From Zygnema cylindricum (Eukaryota > Streptophyta > Zygnematophyceae > Zygnematales > Zygnemataceae), in assembly GCA_037447655.1 (NCBI GenBank), contig JBBHKE010000265.1:49379-73964 (forward strand): 24,586 nt of DNA, in the 5' to 3' direction. The notes beneath the pieces are model-generated. The model saw only the letters and a program-made list of their open reading frames with translations. It was not told the origin of the DNA and made no database searches. The translations under genes and the position numbers were made by a program. This document shows, one piece after another, positions 1 through 11,379 of this stretch (position 1 is its first letter; the number at the start of each line of letters is the position of its first letter).

Positions 1-245
1 AAATCTATTGTTAATAACAATCGCGATTGTAACAATCATTCAATCCAATGTTAAGAACAATGGAGATTAACAAAAGACATTCAAACCATTGTTAAGAACA
101 ATCGCGATTATCAACACATTCAATCTATTTTTAAGAACAATCGCGATTGTAAGGCATATTCAATGAGTTGTAAAAAATAATCTCGATTATCAAACACATT
201 AAATCCACTATTAAGAACTCTCGCGATTGTCAAACACATCTTTTG
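1..245. repeat. 40-bp satellite, family II (CGCG-core)
   Basis: About six diverged tandem monomers with a 40-bp period; related cores begin near 4, 44, 86, 124, 164 and 204. The best-preserved monomers contain ATTGTTAAGAACAAT (6-bp arms, 3-nt loop) running into the perfect palindrome ACAATCGCGATTGT, followed by an A/C-rich spacer such as CAAACACATT. The array starts before the window. It passes into family I around 240-255 with no recognisable transposon at the junction. Monomers near 44 and 164 have lost the palindrome. The tandem pattern is seen directly; any function is unknown. Confidence 0.85.
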
Positions 246-252
246 TTAAGGA

Positions 253-379
253 GAATTATCACCTAAATTACACAAACTATTAGCTCTAATAAAAAATGTT
301 GAGTAACTTATACGGAATGTTAGCGCTAACAAGAATTTTTATCTAACTTACACAACTATTAGCGCTAACAAGAATTGTT
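253..379 (+). repeat. 127-bp block duplicated exactly at 3490-3616 (copy 1)
   Basis: About three family I monomers with distinctive private variants (TAGCTCTAATAAAAAATG, then GAGTAACTTATACGG). By eye, the stretch from GAATTATCACC to AGAATTGTT is identical to 3490-3616, 3237 bp downstream, while neighbouring monomers are unrelated beyond family level. This copy lies almost at the boundary with family II. Confidence 0.8.
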
Positions 380-3300
380 ACCAAACTTACAGAAAACAAT
401 TAGAGGTAACAAGAATTGTAACCTAACTTACTAACAATGTTAGCGCTAACAATAATTGTTATCTAAATAACAGAAATTGTTAGCGCTGACATGAATTTTC
501 ACCTAAATTACACGAACTGTTAGTGCTAACAACAATTGTTATCTAAAACACATAAATTGTTAGCGGTAAGAAGAATTGTAACCTAGCTTACATCAACTGT
601 TTGTGCTTACAGGAATTGTTATCTAAATTACACAAAATTTTATGGCTAACAGGAATTGTTATCTAACTTGCACGAACTGTTAGCGCTAATACGAAATATG
701 ACCTAACTTACACAAACCGTCAGCGCTAACAAGAATTGTCACCTAAATTACACAAATTATTAGCGTTTATGAAAATTGTAACCTAACTTATACAAACTAT
801 AAGTGCTAACATAAATTCTTACCTAACTAACATAAACTGTTACCCTTAACAAGAATTGTTATCTAAACTACATAAATTGTTAGCGCTAACTCGAATTTCA
901 ACCTAACTTACACAAAATTTTAATTCTAACAAGAATAGTTATCTAAAACACACAAACTATTAGCGCTAACAATATTTGTAACCTAACTTGCACAAACTGT
1001 TAGCGCTAAGAAGAATTGTTACCTAAATTACACAAACTATTAGCGCTAAATATTATTGTAACCTAATTTACACAAACTGTTAGCGCTAACTTGAATTGTA
1101 ATCTAACTTACACAAACTGTTAGTGCTAACAAGAATTGTTACCTAACTTACAGAAAACTATTAGCAATAACGAGAATTGTAACCTAACTTACAAAAATTG
1201 TTTGCGCTAAAAGGAATTTTTTTGTAAACAACACAAACTATTAACGTTAACAAGAATTGTTACCTTACTTACTGACATTGTTAGCGTTGACAAGAATTGT
1301 TATCTAAATTACACAAATTGTTAGCGCTGACATAAAATTTCGCCTAAATTACATAATATGTTAGTGCTAACAAAAATTGTAACCTATCTTACACAAACTG
1401 TTAGCGCTAATAAGAATATATTTCTAAATTACACAAATTGTTAGCATTAACAAGAATTGTTATCTACACAAACTGTTAGTGCTAACACAAATTGTTACCT
1501 TACTTACAGAAATTGTTATTGCTAATAGGAATTTTTATCTAAATTACACAAACTGTTAGCTCTAATAGGAACTTTTATCTAAACTACACCAAATTTTAGC
1601 GTTAAGAATAAATGTTACCTAACTTACACAAACGATTAGCGCTAACATGAATTATTATCTAAATTACACAAACATTTAGCGCTTACAAGAATTGTTATCT
1701 AAATTACACAAACTGATAGCGCTAACAGGAATTGTTACCTAACTTACACAAATTGTAAGCGCTGAAAGGAATTGTTACCTAATTTATATAAACTGTAAGC
1801 GCTAACTGGATTTGTTATCTAAATTACACAAATTGTTAGCGCTAACAGAAATTGTTACCTAACTTACACAAACTGTGAGAGCTAACAGGAATTGTTACCT
1901 AAATTACACAAACTGTTAGCCCTAGCAGGGATACTTACCTAACTTACACAAACGGTTAGCTTTTTAAAAGATTTGTAAACCAACTTATACAAACTGTTAG
2001 CGCTAACAAAAAGTGTTTCCTAACTTACAAAAACCGTTAGTGCTAAAAATTGTTACCTAAACTACTAAATCTGGTAGCGCTAGAAAGAATTGTTACCTTA
2101 TTTACACAAACTGTTAATGCTAACTATATTTTTATCTAAATTACACCAATTGTTAGCTCTAACAAGAAATGTAAACTAACTTTTACCAACTATTAGCGCA
2201 AAGAAGAATTGTTTTCTTAATTACATAAACTATAAGCGGTAACAGGAGTTGTTATTCAACTTATACAAACTTTTAGCGCTAACACCAATTGTATTTTAAT
2301 TTACAAAAACTTAAGCGCTAACAAGAATTGTTACCTAACTTACAAAAACTTTTAGCGCTTACAGGAATTGTTATCTAAATTACACAAATTGTTAGCTCTA
2401 ACAAAAATTGTAACCTTACTTACACAAATTGTTAGCCCTAACAGGAATTGTTACTAAACTACACAAATTGTCAATGCTAACAAGAATTGTTAACTAACTT
2501 ATAAAAACTTTTAGGGCTAATAGGAAATGTTAAATAACTTACACAATTGTTAGCGCTAACAATAAAGTTACCTGAGTTACACAAATTGTTAGCGCTTACA
2601 TGAATTGTAACCTAACTTACACAAACTCTTAGCGCTAACAGGAATTGTTATATAAATTACACAAACTGTTAGCGCTAACAAGAATCGTAACCTAACTTAC
2701 CGACACCATTAGCGCTAACAAAAATTGCTTTCTAAATTACACAAACTGTCAGCGGTAACAATAATTGTTACATAATTTACACAAACTGTTAGTGCTAACA
2801 GGAATTGTTATCTAACTTACACAAACTGTTAGCGCTTAAAAGAATTGTTATCTAAACTACACAAACTTTTAGCTCATAAAGGAATTGTTATCTAAGTTAC
2901 ACAAACTGTTAACGCTAACAAGAATTGTTAAGTTACTTACTAAAACTGTTAGTTTTAACAAGAATGGTTATCTAAAATTACACAAACTGTTAACGCTTAC
3001 AGGAATTTTAACCTAAATTACAAAAACTATTAGTGCTAACCAGAATTCTAACCTAACTTACACAAATTGTTTGCGCTAACAAAAATTGTTACCTTACTTA
3101 TAGAAACTCTTAGCGCTAATAAGAATTGTTATCTTATTTACACAAACTATTAGCGCCAACAAAAATTGTAACTTGACTTACCCAATTTTCTAAATTACAT
3201 AAATTGTTAGCGCTAAAAAGATTTGTAACCTAACTTACACAAAGTGTTAGCGCTAACATGAATTGTTACCTAACTTACAAAAACTGTTAGCGCTAACAAG

Positions 3301-3489
3301 AATTAATTTCTACACAAACTGTTAGCGATAACATGATTTATTATCTAAATTACACAAACTGTATGCGCTGACAGGAAATGTTATCTAAACTACACAAACT
3401 TTTAACTCTTACAAGAAATTTTACCTAACTTACACAAATTGTTACTGCAAACAGGAATTGTTTTCTACACAAACTGTTAGCGCTCTCAA

Positions 3490-3616
3490 GAATTATCACC
3501 TAAATTACACAAACTATTAGCTCTAATAAAAAATGTTGAGTAACTTATACGGAATGTTAGCGCTAACAAGAATTTTTATCTAACTTACACAACTATTAGC
3601 GCTAACAAGAATTGTT
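3490..3616 (+). repeat. 127-bp block duplicated exactly at 253-379 (copy 2)
   Basis: Second copy of the 127-bp multi-monomer block at 253-379, with no mismatch seen by eye. It is flanked on both sides by the shortened monomers that carry TTTTCTACACAAACT (near 3471 and 3613), which the first copy lacks. This suggests that it was moved here as a block. Confidence 0.8.
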
Positions 3617-6600
3617 TTCTACACAAACTCTAAGCGGTAACAAGAATTGTTATCTCAATAACACAAACTGTTAGCGCTAACGGGAAATTTTATCTAAACT
3701 ACACAAACTATTAGCTCTTAAAAGAATTAGTTCCTAACGTACACAAACTGTTAGTGCTAAAACAAATTGTTTTCTACACAAACTGTTAGCGCTAACAATA
3801 ATTGTCACCTAACTTGAACAAACTGTTAGTGCTTAGAGGATTTGTTATCTAAATTACACAAAATCTTAGCACTAACAAGAATTGTTATCTAAACTACATA
3901 ATCTGTTAGCTCTAATAGGAATTGTTACCTAACTTAAACAAACTATAAACGTTAACTGGAGTTGTCACATAAATTACACAAACAGTTAGCGCTAACAAGA
4001 ATTGTATCCAAACTAACACAAACTAGTAGCGCTAACACGAATTGTTACCTAATTTAAAAAAACCGTTAGCACTAACAAAAATTGTTACCTATATTACAAA
4101 AACTGTTAGCGCTAACAAGAATTGTAACGTAGCTTACATAAATTATTAGCGCTAACAAGAATTTTTTCTTAATTACACAAAGTATTAGCACTAACATGAA
4201 TTGTAACCTAACTTATAGAAACTGTTAATGGTAATTGGAGTTGTTACCTAAATAACACAAACTGTTAGCGTAAACAAGAATCGTAACCTAACTTACACAA
4301 ACTGTTAATACTAACAGAAAATTATTTTCTAAATTACACAAACTGTTAGCGCGTACAAGAATTGTTACCTAACTTACAAAAACTGTTAGCACTAACATGA
4401 ATTGTAACCTAACTTACACAAAATGTTAGCGCTAACAAAAATTGTTACCTAACTTACACAAAATTTTATCGCTAACAGGAATTGTTATCTAAACTACACA
4501 AATTGTTAGCTATAACAAGATTGTTACTTAATTTATACAAACTCTTAGCGCTAACAAAAATGTTATCTTAATTACACAAACTGATAGCGCTTACAAAAAA
4601 TGTTACCTAAATTACACAAACTGTAATCGCTAATAATACTTGTAATCTTACTTACACAAACTATTAGCGCTAACAAGAATTGTTTTCTAAATTACATAAA
4701 TTGTTAGCGCTAACAAGAATTTTAACCTTACTTACACAAACTGTTAGCGCTAACAGGAATTGTTACCTAACTTACAAAAACTGTTACCGCTAAAAAGAGT
4801 TGTTACCTAAATGACACAAACTGTTAGTGCTAACAGGAATTGTTATCTAAACTACACAGACTGTTCGCCCTAATAGGAATTATACCTAACTTACAGAAAA
4901 GTGTTAGCACTAACTAGAATTGTTATCTAAACTACTAAAACTCTTCACGCTTACAAGATTTGTCACCTAAATTACACAAACTGTTAGCTCTAACAAGAAT
5001 TTTAAACTAACTTATACAAACAGTTAGCGCTAATTGGAATTGTTACCTAACTTACACAAACTGTTAACGCTAACATGAGGTGTTTTCTACACAAACTGTT
5101 TGCACTTACATGAAGTGTTACGAAACTTACACAAACTTTTAGCGCTAACATGAATTGTTACCTAACTTACACAAACTGTTAGCGTTAACAGGAATTGTTT
5201 TCTACACTAAGTGTTAGCGCCAACAAGAATTGTCACCTAGCTTGAACAAACTGTTAGTGCTAAGAGGAATTTTTACCTTACTTTCACAAACTGTTTGCTC
5301 TAACAGGAATTGTTACCTAACTTACACAAACTCTTAGTGCTAACAAATATTGTTATCTAAATTACACAAATTGTTAGCGCTAACAGGAATTGTTACCTAA
5401 ATTACACAATCTGTTAGCGCTAACAAGAATTGTTACCTAACTTACATAAACTGTTAGCGCTACCAAGATTCTTTTCTAAATTTTACAAACTATTAGCGGA
5501 AACAAAAATTGCTACCTAAATTACACAAACTTTTAACGTTAACAAGAAATCTTACCTAACTTAGAAAAATTGTTATTGTTTACTAGAATTGTTATCTAAA
5601 TTACAAAACTATTAGCGCTAACACAAATTGTTACCTAAATTACACAAACTGATAGCGCTAACAAAAATTGTAACCTAACTAACAAAAAATGTTAGCGCTA
5701 ACAGGAATTCTGACCTAACTTAGAAAAATTATTAGTGCTAACAGGTACTGTAACCTTACTTAGAAAACTTATTGGCCCTAAAAAGAATTGTTACCTAACT
5801 TACACAAACTTTTAGCGCTAACAGAAATAGTTACCTAAATTACTGAAACTGTAAGTGCTAATAAGAATTGTTTTTTTTTAAATAACACAAACAGTTGGCG
5901 CTAACGGGAGATGTTATCTAAACTTCACAAACTATTAGGTCTGTTAAGAATTGTTAACTAATTTAAAAAACCTGTTAGCACTAACAAAAATTATTATGTA
6001 AATTACACAAACGGTTAGCGCTAACAATTCGTTATTTAAATTACAAAAATTGTTAGCGCTAACAAGAATTGTAACCTAACTTACACAAACTTTTAGTGCT
6101 AATAGGAATTGTTATCTATACTACACAAACTGTTAGGGCTAACATAAATTGTTATCTTAACTACACAAACCGTTAGCACTAACAAGAAGTGTTATCTAAA
6201 CTACACAAACTGTTAGCCTTAACAAGAGTTGTTACCTAACTTACAGTAACTATTAGCGATAACAAGGATTGTTATCTAAATTACACAAACTATTAGCGCT
6301 AACACGAAATGGTACCTAAATTACACAAACTGTTAGCGCTAACAAAAATTCTTACCTAACTTACACAAACTTTTCAAGCTAACAAGAATTGTTACCTAAA
6401 TTACACAAACTGATAGCGCTAACAAGAAATGTAACTTAACTTACATAAACAATTAGCGCCAAAAAGAAGTGTTATCTAAACTACAAAAATTGTTAGCAGT
6501 ATCATGAACAGTTAACTAACTTACACAAACTATTAGCGCTAAAAGGAATTGTTATCTAAATTACACAAACAATTAACGCTAAGAGGAATTTTTATCTAAA

Positions 6601-7532
6601 TTACCCAAACTGTTAGCGGTAACAAGAATTGTTACCTAACTTACAAAAAATGTTAGCGCTAACAAGAGTTCTTACCTATATTACACAAACAGTTTGCAAG
6701 AATTGCATTTTTACTTACACAAATTGTTATCTCTTACAAGAGTTGTTACCTAAATTACACAAACAGTTAGCGCTAACAAGATTTGTTACCTAACTTACAC
6801 AAACTTTTAACGCTATAAAAAATTGATACCTTACTTACACAAACTTTTAGTGCTAACACGAATTGTTGTCTAAACTACACAAACTGTTACCGTTAACATG
6901 AAATGTTATCTAAACTACATTAACTGTTAGCGCTTAAAGGAATTGTTACCTAACTTACACAAACTGTTACCGCTAACAAGAATTGTTATCTAAATTATAC
7001 AAATTGTTAGCGCTAACAAAAATTGTTATCTAAACTAAACAAACTGTTAGCGCTAACACGAATGGTTACCTAAATTACACAAACTGTTAGCGTTAACATG
7101 AATTTTAACCTAACTCACTCTAACTTTTAGTGCTAACTGGAATTGTTATCTAGACTACACAAACTCTTATCACTAACATGAATTGTTATCTAAACTATAC
7201 ATACTGTTAGCACTAACAGGAAATGTTACCTAACGTACACAAATTGTTAGCGTTAACAAAAGTTTTAACCTAAACTACACAAATTGTAAAAGATAACAAG
7301 AATTGTTACCTAACTTACACAAACTGTTAACGCTAACAAAAATTGATACCTTACTTACACAAATTGTTAACGCTAACAAGAACGGTTATCTAAACTACAC
7401 AAACTGTTAGCGTTAACAAGAATTGTTATCTAAACTATACAAATTGTTAGCACTAACATGAATTGTAAACAAACTTACACAAACTGTTAGCGCTAACAAG
7501 AATTATTATCTAAATTACACAAACTGTTAGAG

Positions 7533-7537
7533 CTAAC
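7533..7537. other. target site duplication of element 1, left copy
   Basis: CTAAC directly precedes the element 1 terminus and is repeated at 13210-13214. Removing the element and one copy restores a normal satellite monomer (GTTAGAGCTAAC followed by AAGAATTGTT). The insertion point is therefore in the right half of the satellite palindrome. Confidence 0.9.
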
Positions 7538-8224
7538 TGTTGTTTTATAACCACCGGTGCAGGTGGAGGAGCATCAGTAGTAGTAGAAGTAGACATGATA
7601 CACTCTCCTAAGCTATCAAGAATCCTACCAAACAGCTCTTCTCAAGTGCTCACAAATTCCTATACAAGCACCCAAACCTCAAAAAACTCTATCAAAATAT
7701 AGAGTAGCATAAACACTGACAACTCCCAAAGTTTCAGTACAATTGACCCGACAACACTCAAGATATAATACTCAAAAGTTTTCCAAAAACTGTCTGCATT
7801 TTACTACTTCGAAGTCTGGATACATAATATGTTCAGAGTCTTAAGTCTTATACTTGTGTTGAACTAGCAACACCAGTGTACTTGAGAGGTACGTCAAACC
7901 ACCAAGCTACCACTAATCTGTCAAGCTACCACTAAGCTATCACTAAGCTACCACTGAGCTACCTACTAAGTTACCACTGAGTTACCCACTAAATTGACTA
8001 GAATCGTATCTATCCTAGTTGCTCTATCATGTACAGAATCACATTAATAATATCATACGATGCGTTGTCTGTACGGACCATATCAAATATAATCGTGGTT
8101 GTGTTGTCCTGTCTGTGTTGCAACCTCGTTGTTGCGCTGCTCTGCTGCTGCGCTGCTCTGCTGTATAGCAGCTGCGCTGCGCTGTTGTGCTTCTCTGAGA
8201 CTCAAAGCTTTCCAAAAGACAATA
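7538..8224 (-). repeat. element 1 3' LTR
   Basis: A direct repeat of 12481-13209, about 690 bp. Read on the minus strand it begins TATTG at 8224 (ancestrally TGTTG; the 5' LTR keeps TGTTG) and ends CAACA at 7538. It includes a GCTGC/CAGC-rich tract (about 8100-8190), a minisatellite (7904-7999) and, near its end, a gag start codon at 7596 that runs straight out into satellite. A TATA-like CTCTATATTTTG lies around 7697-7710 on the minus strand. The homology to the other LTR stops exactly at the satellite boundary. Confidence 0.92.
7904..7999. repeat. 11-12 bp minisatellite inside the 3' LTR
   Basis: About eight tandem copies of a unit close to AAGCTACCACT, with variants such as AAGCTATCACT, GAGCTACCTACT and AAGTTACCACT. 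An equivalent array is in the other LTR at 12847-12951, so it existed before insertion. Role unknown; it lies in the transcribed-leader half of the LTR. Confidence 0.8.
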
Positions 8225-8384
8225 TTCCCCTGAAGCTTTAGACTCAGTATACTGGCGCAGCTGCGATTAAAAACTAGCACAACATCGCAGCATAGCAATA
8301 TAGCAATTAGCAAGTCACCCAGTCCCACTTTATCTCAATGGTGGACTTATCGCAGAGTGGCAGTATAGCAGTGCAGCAATTCAA
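8225..8384 (-). other. element 1 polypurine tract and 3' untranslated region
   Basis: Read on the minus strand, CAGGGGAA (8232 to 8225) lies directly before the 3' LTR. That is the position expected for the polypurine tract that primes plus-strand DNA. Between the RNase H stop and this tract is about 150 bp rich in CAGC/GCAG and ATAGCA motifs. Similar CTGC/ATAGCA-rich DNA occurs upstream of the element 2 LTR at 16757-16840, so the two elements share this 3' region in kind. Confidence 0.65.
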
Positions 8385-9905
8385 CTATTCACTTAATCCC
8401 ACTGCGTCCCTACAATTCTTTAGCTTAGTAGCAGGAAGAGCTTTAGTGAGCATATCAGCAATCATTTTGGCAACTGGAAAATAACAAAATTTAATCATTG
8501 TAGAGAACACTTTTTCTCTTTCAAAGTGTAATCGTTCATCTATGTGCTTGCTTTTGAAATGATGACTCCGGTTAGAAGGAATGGCAATGGCAGCTTGGTT
8601 ATCACACCAGATCACCTGTGGACTAACCTGCATGTATCGTAGTTCTTGTAACATGGATTTTACCCATAAGAGTTCTTTCAGGGCCGAGCTTGCTGCCATA
8701 TATTCTGACTCTATTGTCGATTGTGCTGTAACCTTTTGAAGCTTGCTGCTCCAGCTGCAAGTATCGTTCCCAATTTGTAGAACGAATCCCGTGTTGGATT
8801 TTTGGCTTGGCATGTCGCCATAGCTTGCATCACTCCACGTTTGCAGCTTCACTTCTTCTCCGCCTAGAGTGAGTTTGAGGTTTGTAGTTCCAGCCAAATA
8901 TCTTAAGACTCTCCTTGCTGCATCAAGATCAGATTTTCTCGGATTTTCTAGACTCCTGCTCAGTACCCCAACTGCTGCAGCGATGTCAGGACGGGTACAG
9001 TTCATGAAATATATTAAGCTTCCCACTATCTGTCTATAGGGTATTATTATCATAGGATCATTCTCCCCTGACTCTAAATACTCGCTTACAATGACACTTG
9101 ATTTTGTCTCTTCTCCCTCTAATTTCTGTCGAAACTCCATTAGAGTTAAACATCCTTTTGCCCCCCACATTCCGTACTCATCTAACATGTTTCGAATATC
9201 CTCTTTTTGAGTCAATTTTATTATTTTCTTATTTCTGTCCCACTCTACTTGGATTCCCAAAATATATTTTGCCTCACCGAGGTCTTTCATCTCGAACCGT
9301 GAGTTTAGAGCAGTTTTGATTTTGTTAATTTCAGACATTGATTTGCTAATTAATAATTCATCATCTACATACACTGCTATATACACTATTCCATTTTAGC
9401 CTTTTAGAACGAAGACATAGTGATCACTACTTATCCTTTGAAATCCTAGGCTAGTCAAGAATTCATCAAGCTTCACATTCCACCATCAAGGGGCCGATTT
9501 TAGGCCGTACATAGATTTTAGCAGCTTACATACTAAGTGCTCTTTTCCAGGTTCCACATACTTTTCAGGCTACTGCATGTTAATGGTCTCTTCTAGTTCT
9601 CCGTGCAAAAAGGTCGTCTTTACATCCATCTGATGTATTTCCATATCTTCTATAGCACCTAGGGAGAGCAACATCCTAACTGTCAGAAATCTTACAACCG
9701 GAAAATGTTTCTTCAAAATCGATTCCTTCCTTTTGATTTTTCCCCTTTGTCACAAGTTTGGCCTTATAACGTTCAATGGTGTTATCGAGATTTAACTTTA
9801 CCTTGAATACCCATTTGCTGCCTATCGCTTTTCAGTCTGGAGGAAGGTCCACAAGCTCCCATGTTTGAGCCTCCATGATAGACTTCATTTCGTCGTTTGC
9901 TGCCT
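8385..9905 (-). pseudogene. pol: copia reverse transcriptase and RNase H (broken N-terminal half)
   Basis: The C-terminal 333 codons (9386 to 8385) are open. They carry the RT active-site motif YVDD (residues 6-9) and the conserved stretch MKDLGEAKYILGI, which is typical of copia RT. They also carry a full RNase H domain: WSDAS (D186), ESEY (E226/E228), WCDNQ (D262) and ADMLTK (D311). Upstream, 9387-9905 still reads as RT in pieces: AIGSKWVFKVKLN, IERYKAKLVTKG, IHQMDVKTTFLHGELEE, then LVCKLLKSMYGLK. These lie in more than one frame, with stops in between (for example before AIGSKWV, within NMQ*PEK and before NGIVYIAVYVDD). It would copy element RNA into DNA in virus-like particles if intact. 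The open 3' part could look like a gene but is a remnant. Confidence 0.92.
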
Positions 9906-10131
9906 CGATTCAGTGATTCTGTTCTAGTGATGAGAAGGCCTCCTGAATGGACAAAGGCTCCCCTAAGGATGCCGAGTAGGCAAAGTGAGAGCTTGCTTGC
10001 AGGCGGCTACTTGATCTTCTTCCCCCCGGAAATTTTGAGGTTGAGATCGTCGGATGCCCCGCATTGCGCTGATTGCGCTGGTTGGGATCTGTGTGTACTC
10101 ACCGTTGTTGGTTCGGTTGGACCTGAAGTTG
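9906..10131 (-). pseudogene. integrase-RT linker remnant of element 1
   Basis: Low-complexity linker between integrase and RT, where copia polyproteins vary most. On the minus strand the integrase frame ends in HVP and a stop at 10132. Beyond it the reading is broken, with fragments such as LSIQEAFSSLEQNH just before the recognisable RT start. No domain can be named here. The open frames across it on either strand (for example 9897-10220 plus and 10007-10210 minus) have no family resemblance and are probably chance. Confidence 0.6.
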
Positions 10132-10974
10132 TTAAGGGACATGGAGAGAGTCTGACTCTGGAGTCACCACCGGAAAATGTTGAATCTGCGAGACAATTTC
10201 TTGCATGCAATCCAAAATGACATACTCCTGTACCTTTTGTTGCTTTTGCTGCTCTGTCATTTGAAATAAATCTATAGAGTCTAGTTCATCTTTAACAATG
10301 ATGTTCTTTGCTACTACTATTTTCTGCTTTTCAAACACAAAGACTCTATAACCTTTTGAGTGATCATCATATCCTAACAAAATACCCGGTAATCCTTTAT
10401 GTTCCAATTTCCATCTATCTGTAGACGTATCCAAGATAAAGCATTGACTACCAAAAACTTTGAAATGGCTAACATCTGGTTTGCTACTTGTCCATATCTC
10501 GTAAGGAGTATTGTCTACTGATCTGGATCCTATCCTAATCTTAATATAAACTACACAATTTAGTGCCTCAGCCCAAAATTTTGGATCCACATTTTTATCT
10601 ACGAGCATCGACCTAGAGCTCTCCGTGAGAGTTCTATTTAGTCTCTCCGACACCGCATTTTGTGCCGGTGAATATGGAACAGTCAACAGATGACTAATAC
10701 CTTCCTCGAGTAAAAAGGGTTCAAACTCTTTCGATGTATATTTACCACCAATGTCTGATGTGAGCTGCAAAATATATGAATTATGAAGTTTTTCAACCCA
10801 TGCTTTATAGTGTTTGAAATGACCAAACACTTCATTCTTCTCCTTCATGAAGTAAACTTTCGTAAACCTGGAGAAATCAATTGTGAAGGTAACCATATAT
10901 TTCATCCCCCCGGCAGATGGAACCTTCGCAGGACCAAAAACATCCGAATGAATTTGTTGCAACAGTTTAATTTA
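10132..10974 (-). pseudogene. pol: copia integrase catalytic core and C-terminal region
   Basis: An open stretch of 276 codons (from 10962) continues in frame from the zinc-binding region across a single TAA at 10972-10974. It holds the retroviral-type integrase core: HSDVFGP (D7), LTSDIGGKY (D70) and NAVSERLNRTLTE (E106). This gives an exact D,D-35-E spacing with all three metal-binding residues intact. The C-terminal part contains KVFGSQCFI, GILLGYDDHSKGYRVF and similar stretches typical of copia integrases. It would join element DNA into the host target. The usual LRSDNGGEY is changed to LTSDIGGKY, but not at a catalytic residue. It is part of a broken polyprotein. Confidence 0.93.
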
Positions 10975-11376
10975 CCGATGCTCAGACTCTTTATGAAATG
11001 GCAATCGGTGAATTTTGCCTAAAGCGAAACCATCACAAGTTTTGACCGGATCATTTGTGATTGATACACCCTCTATTTTTCCAGCAAGGACCATTTTCCT
11101 CAAACTATCATAATTAACATGGCCTAATCTTTTATGCCACAACTCATTTGAGTGCAAAACACCGGAGTACAAGACATCATTCTCCTTGGTATTAGCCATA
11201 TCCATGCGATACATCATGCTACTATCTCTAGGACTTCTAACCGCAACCTTGCCATTTTTGCTAACAACCTGCCGACCATTTTTCAAATTAACCTCAAAGC
11301 CTTTACTCTCTACCAACGACGTAGAAAACAGATTTTTCTTAAAGTCAGGCACAAATATGACATTGTGAAGAGTTCT
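10975..11376 (-). pseudogene. pol: GAG pre-integrase / integrase zinc-binding domain
   Basis: In frame with the protease upstream across a TAA at 11377-11379. The motif LWHKRLGHVN supplies the two histidines of the HHCC zinc site, and CDGFALGKIHRLPF should supply the two cysteines. The family norm is CxxC; here the second cysteine is phenylalanine (F109 counting from 11352), so zinc binding is probably lost. The upstream VPDFKKNLFS matches the linker between protease and integrase in copia polyproteins. The frame closes at the TAA at 10972-10974. Confidence 0.9.
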
Positions 11377-11379
11377 TTA

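Larger units (their letters stand above)
246..7537 (+). repeat. 40-bp satellite, family I (GCGC-core), left array
   Basis: Roughly 180 tandem monomers, estimated from length divided by 40. Starting at the spacer, a monomer reads ACACAAACT, then the 12-bp perfect palindrome GTTAGCGCTAAC, then AAGAATTGTT, then a variable 9-10 bp segment, commonly ACCTAACTT or ATCTAAATT. These last two define two monomer subtypes that are mixed along the array. The palindrome overlaps the inverted repeat AACAAGAATTGTT (5-bp arms, loop GAA). Most monomers carry several substitutions or small indels, so the array is old or weakly homogenised. There are no genes in this 7.3 kb; no ORF of note survives. It is the same family and orientation as 13210-13948, and element 1 was inserted between the two parts. 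Confidence 0.95.

Noticed and set aside
246-7537. CRISPR array, because of regular palindromic repeats
   Set aside because: The spacers are themselves repeated parts of the same 40-bp unit, there are no unique spacers or cas genes, and the context is eukaryotic retrotransposons.
246-7537. Telomeric or rDNA spacer repeat
   Set aside because: No telomere-type 6-8 bp unit and no rRNA sequence is present; the 40-bp monomer does not match either.
8029-8328. ORFs on both strands rich in Cys, Leu and Ala (also 12972-13287)
   Set aside because: They are translations of the GCTGC-rich tract of the LTRs; low complexity and present on both strands.
9897-10220. 107-codon plus-strand ORF
   Set aside because: It is antisense to the integrase end and the linker of element 1 and has no family resemblance.
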